Positions 26,670 to 36,121 of a stretch of DNA of 39,250 nt are shown piece after piece; the first letter of the stretch is position 1, and every line of letters starts with the position of its first letter. The stretch lies in assembly GCA_031285625.1 (NCBI GenBank), contig JAITVV010000022.1, positions 1-39,250 on the forward strand, read 5' to 3'. The DNA is from Prevotella sp. GTDB lineage: Bacteria; Bacteroidota; Bacteroidia; Bacteroidales; Dysgonomonadaceae. The position numbers were made by a program, and so were the translations under genes. The notes beneath the pieces are model-generated. The model saw only the letters and a list, made by a program, of their open reading frames with translations. It was not told the DNA's origin and made no database searches.

Positions 26670-26698
26670 CTTATTTTACTATCTTAAAAAAATTCGGA

Positions 26699-27652
26699 TC
26701 AGAGACTTTCCAGCATCCTTTTAATAATAGTCTGAGCTGATATTTCACGGTTTGCGGCTTCAGGAATCACTATCGATTGAGGACTTTCTATTACATCATC
26801 ACTAACGATCATATTGCGTCGTACAGGTAAGCAATGCATAAAATATGCATTATTTGTCAGTGCCATTTTCTGAGTTGTCACCGTCCACGACATATCTTTA
26901 CTTAGAATCTTACCATAGTTAGGATCCGCATAAGCTGCCCAGTTTTTAGCATAAACAAAATCTGCTCCGGCCAATGCTTTATCCTGATTGTATTCAACTT
27001 TGGCTCCACGTACAAATTTAGGATCCAGATCATAACCTTCAGGATGAGTAATAACAAAGTCAACATCCGCTTCATTCATAAAATCAGCAAATGAATTCGG
27101 TACAGCCTGAGGCAAAGCCTTTGGATGTGGCGCCCAAGTCATTACGACTTTTGGACGCTCAGTTTTTTTGTACTCCTCAATAGTAATGAGATCAGCAAAT
27201 GCCTGTAATGGGTGACCTGTAGCCGCTTCCATACTAAATACCGGTTTTCCGGAATATTTTATAAACTGATTCAGTATCTTTTCCTTATAGTCATCTTCTT
27301 TATTTTCAAATTGAGCAAAAGCACGTACACCAATGATATCACAATAGCTTCCCATAACAGGAATTGCCTCGAGTATGTGCTCCGACTTGTCGCCATCCAT
27401 TATTACTCCACGTTCAGTTTCAAGTTTCCATGCTCCCTGATTGATATCGAGTACCATAGTATTCATACCCAGATTCATTCCGGCCTTCTGTGTACTCAAA
27501 CGGGTACGCAGACTTGAATTGAAAAATACCATCAACAGCGTTTTATTTTCACCTAATCCTTTATAACTATAGCGGTTCTTTTTTATTTCAAGAGCTTCTT
27601 GTACTGCTGTATTTAAATCTCCTAAGTCTTTAACATTAGTGTATGTTCTCAT
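26699..27652 (-). CDS. argF': N-succinylornithine carbamoyltransferase (ArgF')
   Basis: A 317-residue carbamoyltransferase of the Bacteroidota ArgF' type, which carbamoylates an N-acylated ornithine in arginine synthesis. The carbamoyl-phosphate motif SSLRTR is at residues 46-51, and MHCLPVRRN lies near the C-terminus. From memory, the sequence is very close to the Bacteroides fragilis succinylornithine enzyme. Residue 90, which decides the acyl group (Pro in B. fragilis SOTCase, Glu in Xanthomonas AOTCase), is Ser here (GDKSEH). Its ATG overlaps the stop of the upstream acyltransferase by one base (TAATG), so translation is probably coupled. It is the last gene of the proBA operon. Confidence 0.93.
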   Translation of the reverse strand: MRTYTNVKDLGDLNTAVQEALEIKKNRYSYKGLGENKTLLMVFFNSSLRTRLSTQKAGMNLGMNTMVLDINQGAWKLETERGVIMDGDKSEHILEAIPVMGSYCDIIGVRAFAQFENKEDDYKEKILNQFIKYSGKPVFSMEAATGHPLQAFADLITIEEYKKTERPKVVMTWAPHPKALPQAVPNSFADFMNEADVDFVITHPEGYDLDPKFVRGAKVEYNQDKALAGADFVYAKNWAAYADPNYGKILSKDMSWTVTTQKMALTNNAYFMHCLPVRRNMIVSDDVIESPQSIVIPEAANREISAQTIIKRMLESL

Positions 27653-28566
27653 TACAAAAATATTTTTATACGTTTATTTATTGTTATAATAATTACAGAT
27701 AATATGACTGTTAACAAAAATACAAAAGGGAATCTAAATATCGTTTCTTTATCTGCAAAGAATGTGAATTCTCTGATAACTAAAAAATGACAAAAATATA
27801 TAGCAGATCCTAAATGACTGAGATAAGTTGTATAAAATTCCCCGGTTTTATATTTCGGATACTTTATCATTAATAAAATTGCAGATGGAGAACATATTAA
27901 CAAAGATAAATACAGATCGCGACTTTGTGCAGTCATTATATATGTAATGTAAGACTCTACGAATAACCCCACAAGACCTACAAGTAATAACACTACCAGA
28001 TATGACGGCTTTATACTCTTGTCAAGTTTCATCGAGCGGCAACAATAACCTATGGTAATCAGCGGATAACCATAAAACAGCCCGTTACGGATCTCATATA
28101 AGGAAGTAGCTTCAAATTCCATAATGTATCCTATGATATATAACAATATCGCTATTATCAAAAGAACATGATCTTTCTTTAAGATTTTCTTAAGCAGAAC
28201 AAGCATAATAATTCCAAAGATAAGAGCAGGGACATACCATAGATGGAAGAAACCCATAATATAGTAAAATATAACAGCATCTGCTGATATATAATATTTG
28301 AGATATATAATAGCCCAAACTGTATAGATTATTAATAAATGTTTCAGATAACCTAGTATTTCTCTCTTATTACTTACTTTGTTGGCAAAGTAAAAACCAT
28401 TAATAACAAAAAAAGAGGGCACAGCAATGCGGGCAATCGATTCAGATGTAAACCATGAAGCGATATCCGAATCAAACATAGGCCCCATATGTATTACAAC
28501 AACCCAAAAGCTTAAGAAAAACTTATAATAATCAAGAGTTACATTTCTTGCTGCTTTATCTTCCAT
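27652..28566 (-). CDS. Acyltransferase family 3 membrane protein (second copy)
   Basis: A 304-residue integral membrane protein with about ten hydrophobic segments. The acyltransferase-3 signature is at the N-terminus: LDYYKFFLSFWVVVIHMGP, with the expected catalytic His in VIHMG, and VPSFFVINGFYF. Such enzymes add acetyl or other acyl groups to extracytoplasmic sugars or lipids using a cytoplasmic acyl-CoA. It is paralogous to the gene at 28768-29682 and of equal length. It follows the 58-residue gene by 12 bases and its TAA overlaps the argF' ATG, so it is an integral part of the amino-acid operon. The acceptor is unknown. Confidence 0.85.
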   Translation of the reverse strand: MEDKAARNVTLDYYKFFLSFWVVVIHMGPMFDSDIASWFTSESIARIAVPSFFVINGFYFANKVSNKREILGYLKHLLIIYTVWAIIYLKYYISADAVIFYYIMGFFHLWYVPALIFGIIMLVLLKKILKKDHVLLIIAILLYIIGYIMEFEATSLYEIRNGLFYGYPLITIGYCCRSMKLDKSIKPSYLVVLLLVGLVGLFVESYITYIMTAQSRDLYLSLLICSPSAILLMIKYPKYKTGEFYTTYLSHLGSAIYFCHFLVIREFTFFADKETIFRFPFVFLLTVILSVIIITINKRIKIFL

Positions 28567-28578
28567 ATCAAGGTATGA

Positions 28579-28755
28579 TTATTCGTTTAAGTTTTTTTTA
28601 TCTCTTTTCCTATCATATATTTTTTTATTCTTATGTACATTTGTTTTACGCTTCCATCCGGCCGATTTAGAGAGTTCGTCTTCCCTGTCAGCTTTTTTTA
28701 CGGCTTTAATGTAATCATCAATGGACAGTTTTCTTTTTACTTTTTTAATTTTCAT
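28579..28755 (-). CDS. Small basic protein of 58 residues
   Basis: An open frame between the two acyltransferase genes, starting ATG at 28753-28755 with an AAGGA ribosome binding site ten bases or so upstream, and ending TAA at 28579-28581. It begins MKIKKVKRKLSIDDYIKAV, continues with KADREDELSKSAGWKRK and ends in the highly basic stretch NKKIYDRKRDKKNLNE, so about half of its residues are charged. I do not recognise a named family; the basic composition suggests nucleic-acid or ribosome contact. Tight spacing on both sides (13 bases or fewer) supports it as a real gene of the operon. Confidence 0.7.
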   Translation of the reverse strand: MKIKKVKRKLSIDDYIKAVKKADREDELSKSAGWKRKTNVHKNKKIYDRKRDKKNLNE

Positions 28756-28767
28756 ATAATGTTTTCC

Positions 28768-29682
28768 TTATAGGAATATTTTTATTCGTTTGTTTATATA
28801 TATGATAAGAACAGATAAGAAGATGGACAAAAGCAGAACAATTGCAAAACGAATAATCATATATGGCATTTCAATATCAGCTAGCATAATTATAACGAAG
28901 TAATGTATGAAATATATAGCGGATGCTAATGAACCCAGATAGGTTAAATATGTATTATTCTTTTTATAATGAGAATGTTTGAATACGAATAAAAGAACTG
29001 CTGGACAAAAAATGATCTGAGAAAAATAAAGGTCATGGTAAAAGCCTGTTAGTCTGGCAAAAGATGATTCTACACATAATGCTATAAAGCTTAATACGAC
29101 AAGTGGTGTCAAATATATATTTTTCACTTTATTCACTAAGTTTTTGGCATGAATGTAATATCCCAAAAACACAAATGGAAAGCCGATAAAAAATCCGTTG
29201 CGAACAACAAAAAGATACTCTCCCCGAAAGGGTTCCAAAAATATGCCTACCAACAGAATTACTATTGAAAGAATAAGTAAGACATTATCTTTCTTTACTA
29301 TTTTTTTTACTAAAAAGAATAGAATACTGCCACTAATAAGAGCTGCTACATACCATAAATGAAGAATACCAAAAGCACAATATTCCAATAAGGTAATAAG
29401 ATTAATTTCTTTGATATAAAGGGATATATAGATAGTAGACCAAACTGCATATATCAGAAGCAGATGTAAAATATACTTTTTCATCGCCTTATTATCATCT
29501 ATTTTCTTAACAAGATAATACCCGTTAATAATGAAAAAACAAGGTACAGTTATACGACCTAGTCCTTGAGATATAAGCCAATTAAGGTGTGGATATGATG
29601 CTGTTAATGGCCCGATATGTACAGTGATTACAAATATACTGAGTAAAACCTTAAAATAGTCAAGCGTTATGTTTCTTTCCAT
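28768..29682 (-). CDS. Acyltransferase family 3 membrane protein (first copy)
   Basis: A 304-residue integral membrane protein with about ten hydrophobic segments. The N-terminus shows the family-3 signature (LDYFKVLLSIFVITVHIGP with His in TVHIG, and VPCFFIINGYYL). Both this copy and the one at 27652-28566 end in KRIKIFL, and their loops and helices line up along the whole length, so they arose by tandem duplication. It follows proA by 18 bases. It probably O-acylates a surface glycan or lipid; the link to proline and arginine synthesis is unexplained. Confidence 0.85.
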   Translation of the reverse strand: MERNITLDYFKVLLSIFVITVHIGPLTASYPHLNWLISQGLGRITVPCFFIINGYYLVKKIDDNKAMKKYILHLLLIYAVWSTIYISLYIKEINLITLLEYCAFGILHLWYVAALISGSILFFLVKKIVKKDNVLLILSIVILLVGIFLEPFRGEYLFVVRNGFFIGFPFVFLGYYIHAKNLVNKVKNIYLTPLVVLSFIALCVESSFARLTGFYHDLYFSQIIFCPAVLLFVFKHSHYKKNNTYLTYLGSLASAIYFIHYFVIIMLADIEMPYMIIRFAIVLLLSIFLSVLIIYINKRIKIFL

Positions 29683-29700
29683 TCCTTATATATCAGTCCT

Positions 29701-30954
29701 CTAAGTTCTGACTTGCCCTTCCCCCTCAATTATCCACTTATAAGTGCATAGTTCCTCTAAAGCCATTGGTCCGCGGGCATGCATTTTTTGCGTACTTATG
29801 CCTATTTCTGCACCTAGCCCAAATTGAGCACCATCAGTAAAAGCTGTTGATACATTCGCATAGACACATGCAGCATCTACCAGCTTTTCGAATTTAATAA
29901 CGGCTTCTCTATCTTCACTAATAATAGCTTCACTGTGTTTAGAACTATATTGTGATATATGACTAATGGCCTCATCAATCCCGGAAACAGTTTTGACAGC
30001 CATTTTATAATCAAGAAACTCTGTACCAAAACTCGTTTCATCTGCTTTCTTTAACTGATCGTAAGGGTAGTAAGAAAACAGGGCTTCATAGGCGTGCTTA
30101 TCAGCATATATAATGACATCTTTTTTCTCTAAATCTTCACATAAATAGTGCAAGTCATCAAGTCTCTCCCTATCGATAATAAGGCAGTCTAATGAGTTGC
30201 ATACACTTACCTTCCTTGTCTTTGCATTAGTTATTATATCCCTTCCTTTTTTGATATCGCCTTCCCGGTGAAAGTATGTATGGCAGACGCCTGCTCCGGT
30301 TTCAATTACAGGAATACGGGAATTCTCCCGTACAAAATTTATAAGATCTTTTCCTCCACGTGGAATAATCAGATCTACATATTCTCGTGCATTCAGTAAT
30401 TCCTCCGTCGCATTTCTATCATTAGGTAACAAAGTGCATACGTTTGGATTCACTCCGTTCTCATCCAAAACATTACGTATAATATCTATAATTGCTTCGT
30501 TAGAAAAACGCGCATCGGAGCCCCCTTTCAGTATACAAGCATTGCCTGACTTCAGGCAAAGAGAAAATACGTCGAAACTAACATTCGGACGAGCTTCGTA
30601 TATAATGCCTATCACGCCAAATGATACTGTAATCTTGGATAAGTTTAAGCCGTTTGGCAGGGTCTTTTGCATCAATGATCTTCCTGTAGGTGATGGTAGT
30701 GATGCTACATTGCGGATATCTTTTACAATCTCCATTATCCGTTGCTCATTGAGCAACAAGCGGTCATATTTAGGGTTACTTGTATCCATCCGTTGCAGAT
30801 CTTTTTGGTTCTCTGCCAAGATGTAATACATTTTAGACTCTGTTTCTTTTGCAATAGCTTCCAGTATTGCATTTATCTCTTTTTCTTCCAATAGATTAAG
30901 ACTCTTACTAGCCTCCGATACTAACTGGAACGTGTTCTGGTGATAATCGTCCAT
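29701..30954 (-). CDS. proA: Glutamate-5-semialdehyde dehydrogenase
   Basis: A 417-residue gamma-glutamyl phosphate reductase of the aldehyde dehydrogenase superfamily, the second step of proline synthesis (NADPH-dependent reduction of gamma-glutamyl phosphate). Family signatures include [39 protein letters not shown] and the catalytic cysteine in [10 protein letters not shown]. Length matches the usual 417. It starts two bases after the proB stop, which makes a classical proBA pair. Confidence 0.96.
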   Translation of the reverse strand: MDDYHQNTFQLVSEASKSLNLLEEKEINAILEAIAKETESKMYYILAENQKDLQRMDTSNPKYDRLLLNEQRIMEIVKDIRNVASLPSPTGRSLMQKTLPNGLNLSKITVSFGVIGIIYEARPNVSFDVFSLCLKSGNACILKGGSDARFSNEAIIDIIRNVLDENGVNPNVCTLLPNDRNATEELLNAREYVDLIIPRGGKDLINFVRENSRIPVIETGAGVCHTYFHREGDIKKGRDIITNAKTRKVSVCNSLDCLIIDRERLDDLHYLCEDLEKKDVIIYADKHAYEALFSYYPYDQLKKADETSFGTEFLDYKMAVKTVSGIDEAISHISQYSSKHSEAIISEDREAVIKFEKLVDAACVYANVSTAFTDGAQFGLGAEIGISTQKMHARGPMALEELCTYKWIIEGEGQVRT

Positions 30955-30956
30955 TT

Positions 30957-32033
30957 TTATTTTTCAATATATAAATAGTCGTAATGAATAATTGCTTTTT
31001 TATTGCTTTTTCCAATTATTTCTTTTGCTTTTTCGCTACTATATGCAGTTCGGCCTATTCCAATTTGTTTACCTGTATCATCAATGATACGTACAACATC
31101 ATCTGATTCAAAATTACCAATAATCTTGGTAACTCCAATAGGCAAAACACTTACAGCCTTATCTCCTAACAGGGCATCCTTAGCTCCTTTATTGATATGC
31201 ACCTCACCTTTAGTGAATCCATCAGAGTGTGCTATCCATTTTTTTACACTCGTAGTCCCTTTACCAGATGGAGTAAAGCGGGTAGATATAACATCTTTCC
31301 CTTTTATCAGATCAACAAGTATATTATCTCTGCGTCCATTGGCTATAATAACTTCAATACCCTCTTCTGCTGCTTTGCGGGCAATATTGTATTTAGTAGT
31401 CATCCCTCCTCGCCCTGTCGACGATTTAGAAGACTGGATGCAACTTTCAATATTATCTTTCTTTATATCTATCTGCCTGAATATATTAGATTCAGGATTA
31501 GATGGATCACCACTGTATATGCCATCTATATTGCTTAATATAATAAGTTTTTTACAACCCATCATAGCTGCCACCAAACCCGACATCTCATCATTGTCGG
31601 TAAACATTAACCCTGTCACCGAAATGGCATCATTCTCATTTACAATCGGAATAACTTTATTGTCGAGCATAACAGTCATACAGTTACGCTGGTTCAGGTA
31701 ATGACGACGCGTGGAGAAATCTTCTTTTGTAGCCAGTATCTGACCGCAAATAATATTTTGTTGATGAAACAGGTCTGAATAGCGGTTTATAAGCTTCACC
31801 TGTCCGATGGAAGAATATAACTGCCGGGCAGATATTGTATCTAATTTAGCTTTCACCTTAATCTCGGATTTTCCGGATGCAACTGCGCCTGACGATACAA
31901 GAATTACTTCTACATTATTTTTATGTAATTCAGCTATTTGATCTACCAATGCCGACATACGTGTGACATCAAGAGTACCGTCTTTACGCGCCAGAATTTG
32001 ACTTCCTATCTTTACAACAATGCGTTCTTTCAT
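30957..32033 (-). CDS. proB: Glutamate 5-kinase
   Basis: A 358-residue glutamate 5-kinase, the first and regulated step of proline synthesis. The amino-acid kinase domain opens with [11 protein letters not shown] and shows [16 protein letters not shown] and GRGGMTTK(Y) for substrate and nucleotide binding. The C-terminal third ([27 protein letters not shown]) is a PUA domain, as in E. coli ProB. Feedback inhibition by proline is known for the family. It is the first gene of the operon, with a -7 box about 20 bases upstream of the ATG. Confidence 0.96.
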   Translation of the reverse strand: MKERIVVKIGSQILARKDGTLDVTRMSALVDQIAELHKNNVEVILVSSGAVASGKSEIKVKAKLDTISARQLYSSIGQVKLINRYSDLFHQQNIICGQILATKEDFSTRRHYLNQRNCMTVMLDNKVIPIVNENDAISVTGLMFTDNDEMSGLVAAMMGCKKLIILSNIDGIYSGDPSNPESNIFRQIDIKKDNIESCIQSSKSSTGRGGMTTKYNIARKAAEEGIEVIIANGRRDNILVDLIKGKDVISTRFTPSGKGTTSVKKWIAHSDGFTKGEVHINKGAKDALLGDKAVSVLPIGVTKIIGNFESDDVVRIIDDTGKQIGIGRTAYSSEKAKEIIGKSNKKAIIHYDYLYIEK

Positions 32034-32052
32034 TATAAAAAATCTGAAAAAG

Positions 32053-32060
32053 CAAAGTTA
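32053..32060 (-). promoter_or_regulatory. Candidate -7 element of the proBA-argF' operon
   Basis: The minus strand reads TAACTTTG, 20 bases upstream of the proB start. No clear -33 box. Confidence 0.45.
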
Positions 32061-32132
32061 TAATTTATTTTTAGTAAAATGATACTTAAAATTCTAAATG
32101 GGTATAAAAATGACAATTAAGAGGAGAGTTAA

Positions 32133-32756
32133 TTATATAAAATCACAGGGATAAGCTATTTCGGTCAGGTCTTCTTCCAGTTGACCCCAATCTTCTAATT
32201 CATCCACAATAGATAAAACCATTTCTTTAGTTAGTGTTTTTCCATTATACAGGTCTTGCACTGTTTGAACAGAGATTCCGTCTTCTCTGCATGAATCTTC
32301 AAAATATTCTTCAGCCCAGCCAATATACGTCTGAGGATTATTATCAAATATATGGAGTAACTCACCCTTACCATCAGCCATATTTGTTGGGTTGTATTGC
32401 CAATCGCCGGAAACATTTGTCCATATGCAAAAATTAGTTCCTCTTGTATTTACAGGTTCCCCAAAGATAAAATCATTAAAGATGTCAGGCAGTCCTTTTG
32501 TCAGTAAGCTTTTATCAGCAGCCTTATACTCACTATGTACACCATTTATAGCACATCCCCCATTCTTGAACAATACTAATAAGTACTCACCTTGGCCATT
32601 TCGCATTTCAAAGAATTCCTCACCCTCATCCCAAACCGAATTATAGGAATAGTAACGATATTCCCAATCCTGACAGATAATAGCATCAAGTACTGAGATA
32701 GCTTTGCATATTCTTTGGAATGTTATTGCATCAGGTAGTTTTTTGTAATTTTCCAT
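32133..32756 (-). CDS. Acidic cytoplasmic protein of unknown function
   Basis: A 207-residue acidic protein rich in Trp, Tyr and Asp/Glu, without signal peptide or membrane segment. Recognisable blocks are WEYRYYSYNSVWDEGEEFF, GEYLLVLFKNGGCAI and YIGWAEEYFED. The composition resembles small immunity or SMI1/SUKH-like proteins, but I cannot confirm that. It lies 45 bases after rimM on the same strand and may share its transcript. No toxin gene is nearby. Confidence 0.65.
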   Translation of the reverse strand: MENYKKLPDAITFQRICKAISVLDAIICQDWEYRYYSYNSVWDEGEEFFEMRNGQGEYLLVLFKNGGCAINGVHSEYKAADKSLLTKGLPDIFNDFIFGEPVNTRGTNFCIWTNVSGDWQYNPTNMADGKGELLHIFDNNPQTYIGWAEEYFEDSCREDGISVQTVQDLYNGKTLTKEMVLSIVDELEDWGQLEEDLTEIAYPCDFI

Positions 32757-32801
32757 TTATATCAAGGTTTTAGATACGACTTTCTTTTGAAGGATAATCC
32801 T

Positions 32802-33323
32802 TTATTGAATCAGACCTTCAGGTAAATCCAAATATAATATTTTTTTCTTAGCATTTATTTTTTCAATAAAGTCTTCGGTCGCAGGGATAATAATCTCTTT
32901 ATCCCCATCTTTTATCAGGAAAAGTGTGTTAAGTGTTTTGTCGTCAATTGCCTCTATGATTCCCAGTTTACCGGCAATTTTATCAGTTACAGAAAATCCG
33001 ATAAAGAAATTCCATGAATATTCGATATCCTCTTCCGTTTCCTGCTCATAGTATTTACGCAGAAAATATACTTCCAGACCTGACATCCGCTGAGCCTTTG
33101 TTTCTGTATCAATATCTTCAAAAGTAATAAGTGCCGTTTCACTCCCTTTAAACCGGTATTCTTCAATAAAGAAAGGAACAAATATTCCATCGATGCGGCA
33201 TATCAGATAAGGACAATCAACACGGTCAAATACATCATTATCAAAAGCAAAACTTACCTCGCCTTTAATTCCATGAGGCTTGATAAGTTTACCTATTTTA
33301 AACACTTCGCTATCTTTTATCAT
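32802..33323 (-). CDS. rimM: Ribosome maturation factor RimM
   Basis: A 173-residue 16S rRNA processing factor that helps assemble the 30S head by binding S19. The N-terminal RimM beta-barrel carries the signature FKIGKLIKPHGIKGEV, and the PRC-barrel domain follows from about residue 95 (IEYSWNFFIGFSV, ETLFLIKDG-type sequence, IIIPATEDFIEKI). Length is standard. It lies 15 bases after the DUF4290 gene. Confidence 0.95.
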   Translation of the reverse strand: MIKDSEVFKIGKLIKPHGIKGEVSFAFDNDVFDRVDCPYLICRIDGIFVPFFIEEYRFKGSETALITFEDIDTETKAQRMSGLEVYFLRKYYEQETEEDIEYSWNFFIGFSVTDKIAGKLGIIEAIDDKTLNTLFLIKDGDKEIIIPATEDFIEKINAKKKILYLDLPEGLIQ

Positions 33324-33338
33324 AGCTGAACTTATAAT

Positions 33339-33941
33339 TTATTTCTTCTTTTGATTCTTCTTACCGCCATTATTATTGTTATTGTTACGTTGTCCCAGAT
33401 CTTTCATTTCCGGCAGTTTTATATCAGAGTTACGAATATCAATCTTACGGTCCGACAAATCGTAAAGGTCAATAAATATTTTTTGATCGTCTACGTCTTT
33501 ATTCCACTGGATATATGACTTTTTCATATGTGTGGCAACCAATAATATAAATTGTTCCTTTTCATTTGGATCGTCTATTTCTGCTGCCATCTTAGCCATC
33601 TTTTCCAATGTTTTCCCATAGTGACGATATTCCATATCGGGACGGCTATATTCTATCTTACCCGGCTTTGAATTCAAATCTTCTTTTTTTACAATTTCAT
33701 ATGGATAGTCTATATCCAACTTGAAGTCCGACATTATAGCCAGATGATCCCAAAGTATATGCTTGAAATCATTCACATCACGAAGATGAGGAAACATATT
33801 CCCCATTATATTTATTATAGTGTCTGCACAACGTTTACGTTCTGTACGGTCAGGTATTGCAATACAATAATCAACCATATTTTGAATATTCCTGCCATAT
33901 TCGGGCAGAGCCAGTTTCTTTAATTGGGTATTATACTCCAT
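33339..33941 (-). CDS. DUF4290 domain protein
   Basis: A 200-residue cytoplasmic protein of the Bacteroidota-specific DUF4290 family. The domain spans about residues 1-165 and starts MEYNTQLKKLALPEYGRNI, with FKHILWDHLAIMSDF in the middle. The C-terminus is a low-complexity tail of Asn and Lys (RNNNNNNGGKKNQKKK). Function is unknown. It precedes rimM by 15 bases and has a TATCTTTG -7 box at 34038-34045. Confidence 0.85.
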   Translation of the reverse strand: MEYNTQLKKLALPEYGRNIQNMVDYCIAIPDRTERKRCADTIINIMGNMFPHLRDVNDFKHILWDHLAIMSDFKLDIDYPYEIVKKEDLNSKPGKIEYSRPDMEYRHYGKTLEKMAKMAAEIDDPNEKEQFILLVATHMKKSYIQWNKDVDDQKIFIDLYDLSDRKIDIRNSDIKLPEMKDLGQRNNNNNNGGKKNQKKK

Positions 33942-34037
33942 ATTCTAAATTCAAGTTACGATTTTTTTTTACAGATAAAGGGTTAGCCAAATGTAGTTGC
34001 CTGTTAATCTAATTTTGATATTTTGCTAACGAGACAG

Positions 34038-34045
34038 CAAAGATA
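34038..34045 (-). promoter_or_regulatory. Candidate -7 element for DUF4290-rimM
   Basis: The minus strand reads TATCTTTG, 97 bases upstream of the DUF4290 start. Confidence 0.4.
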
Positions 34046-34113
34046 GTATTTTAGTTGATTTATTCCTATTAATATTTTCTAATTTTCAGATCGACAGAGG
34101 ATAAGAAAAAAAA

Positions 34114-34140
34114 AATTCCACCAATAGAATTGATGGAATT
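34114..34140 (-). terminator. Terminator of the S41 peptidase gene
   Basis: Positions 34114-34125 pair with 34129-34140 (one G-U type pair), followed on the minus strand by a long T-run. It lies just after the leftward gene's stop at 34161. Confidence 0.8.
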
Positions 34141-34160
34141 AATATAATAATATGATTTTA

Positions 34161-35897
34161 CTAGTTTTGAGCTATATTTTCTTCTTTCTTTTCTTTGGGC
34201 GCTGATAGTGTTTCTTTATATAAATTCTGATCAGCTAACACTTCTATTGCTTTTGTCAAATCCCGGTCATTACGCAATTCATAGCGTTTTACCCCTTTCT
34301 GATAATAATAGCGTTTCATAATTTCCTTGCTAATCTGGCTCATAATTTCCTCTTTGAATGTCTCAAGATCACGATCCAGATTGGGTACGAGTTTAGCTTC
34401 CAGAGCCTTGAACTCATCCCCTGCATATTTCATATAGCCTTCAAAATCCATAATTTCTTTCAGCGAAGCCATTGATTTTTCACTCATACGGTCATATTGG
34501 AAATCTTTTGATTTAACAAAAGCCTTAAAGCTTTCATAATCTTCATCAGATAAAACAAAGTTTTCCGGAGAATCGATTGATTTATGCTTTGTAGCCCAAT
34601 CGGTTACCCAATCGAAAACGATATACTGATTTTCGAGGTAGTATGTTATCGTCGGCGTTTTATTCTCTTCCAATGTAATATCAGGAGTGATTCCCCCGCC
34701 ATCTCTTACAGGGCGTCCTACTTCTGTATAAAACACTGTAGTTAAACTGTCTGGTATACGTCCCACACTTCCATCCGGATTGCGATGTGAATAGTCTATA
34801 GCTTGTACACATCTGCCACTAGGTATATAATATTTCGAAGATGTAACCTTCATCCCTCCGCCATAAGGCATTTCGCGGGTAACCTGTACCAGTCCTTTAC
34901 CAAAGGTACGTTCTCCAACCAGAACAGCCCTATCCATATCCTGTAATGAACCCGCCACAATCTCTGCTGCAGAAGCAGAACCTCTATTTGTTAATACCAC
35001 TATTGGTATTTGCGTATCTATTGGTTCTAGGGTAGTACGGTATGATCTGTCTGTTTGTTTCAGTTTTCCTTTTGTGGACAAGACCACTTTATTCTTAGGA
35101 ACAAACATATTTACAATCTGTACAGCCTCTTCAAGTATCCCTCCACCATTCATCCGTACATCAAAAATTAGGGATGTTGCTCCTTGTTTCTTTAAGTCTA
35201 AAAATGCATTTTTTACATCCATTGCACTTTTATCTGTAAACGAATTGAAATTGATATAACCGGTTGTTGGATTTACCATACCATAATATGGAATTGGATC
35301 CATAACAACTTTTTCACGTACTACTTTTACAATAACCGGTTTCTTCTCTCCGGGACGCTCAACCTTAACTTCGATAGTTGTTCCGGGTTGTCCTTTCAGG
35401 TTACTACTTACATAACTACTTAGTGTACGACCATATACTTCTCCTGCGATAGAATCACATTTTGTCATATCCTTACCATCAATGGTAAGAATAATATCTC
35501 CGGCTTTCAATCCAGCTTTAGCGGCCGGTTTATCTCCATAAGGTTCGATAATGGTTACCCTTCCGTCCTTAAAGGCAACAATAGCACCCACCCCGGCATA
35601 TTCACCTGTGATCTGGGTACTAAACTCTTTCATATCCTCATCATTGTAGTATTCTGTATAAGGATCAAGGGTTTGAAGCATATCGTCGATGCCTGTACGT
35701 ATCGTTTTGTTTATATCTACGCTATCCACGTAGAACATATCCATCTCGCGTACTACAGCATTAAATATTTCTATATTTTTATTTATATCGAAATAACGTT
35801 GTTGTTGTTTATTTTTATCCGTATTATTTTGTGCCTGAACAGAGATAGTCCCCAATAGTACTGGAAGAGCTAAAAGTACGATTAACCGATTTCTCAT
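34161..35897 (-). CDS. Secreted S41 family carboxy-terminal processing peptidase
   Basis: A 578-residue exported serine protease of the CtpA/Prc type. A signal peptide covers about residues 1-22 (ending VQAQ). A PDZ domain follows at about residues 95-190 (GAIVAFKDGRVTIIEP, AAKAGLKAGDIILTIDG), then the S41 core with the catalytic Ser in NRGSASAAEIVAG and the Lys in ERTFGKGLVQ. The C-terminal 180 or so residues are mostly helical. It probably degrades or trims envelope proteins in the periplasm. It is monocistronic, with a near-consensus TTCCTTTG upstream and a terminator downstream. Confidence 0.92.
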   Translation of the reverse strand: MRNRLIVLLALPVLLGTISVQAQNNTDKNKQQQRYFDINKNIEIFNAVVREMDMFYVDSVDINKTIRTGIDDMLQTLDPYTEYYNDEDMKEFSTQITGEYAGVGAIVAFKDGRVTIIEPYGDKPAAKAGLKAGDIILTIDGKDMTKCDSIAGEVYGRTLSSYVSSNLKGQPGTTIEVKVERPGEKKPVIVKVVREKVVMDPIPYYGMVNPTTGYINFNSFTDKSAMDVKNAFLDLKKQGATSLIFDVRMNGGGILEEAVQIVNMFVPKNKVVLSTKGKLKQTDRSYRTTLEPIDTQIPIVVLTNRGSASAAEIVAGSLQDMDRAVLVGERTFGKGLVQVTREMPYGGGMKVTSSKYYIPSGRCVQAIDYSHRNPDGSVGRIPDSLTTVFYTEVGRPVRDGGGITPDITLEENKTPTITYYLENQYIVFDWVTDWATKHKSIDSPENFVLSDEDYESFKAFVKSKDFQYDRMSEKSMASLKEIMDFEGYMKYAGDEFKALEAKLVPNLDRDLETFKEEIMSQISKEIMKRYYYQKGVKRYELRNDRDLTKAIEVLADQNLYKETLSAPKEKKEENIAQN

Positions 35898-36068
35898 TAA
35901 CTTCTGATTATAAAATACATTATCTTAATTTACGCAAAGGAAATACTTTTTTTAGAAATACATAAATTTAATCCCGTTATATATCTTTTATTTTTAACAA
36001 AAGATGTGAAATAAGGTTCATGTACTTCAGCTGAATAGCTATTCATCTTCAAACAAGAATAAAAAGCG

Positions 36069-36100
36069 AACGGAGGCTACCAATAATGACAGCCTCCGTT
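36069..36100 (-). terminator. Terminator of the DUF1573 gene
   Basis: AACGGAGGCT (36069-36078) pairs with AGCCTCCGTT (36091-36100), with a T-run to the left on the minus strand. It lies about 20 bases after the stop at 36122. Confidence 0.82.
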
Positions 36101-36121
36101 TGTTTATGCTATTACTGTAAA

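Noticed and set aside
31003-31701. A 232-codon open frame opposite proB
   Set aside because: It lies wholly inside the certain proB gene on the other strand and has the Ser/Ile/Pro-rich look of a shadow frame.
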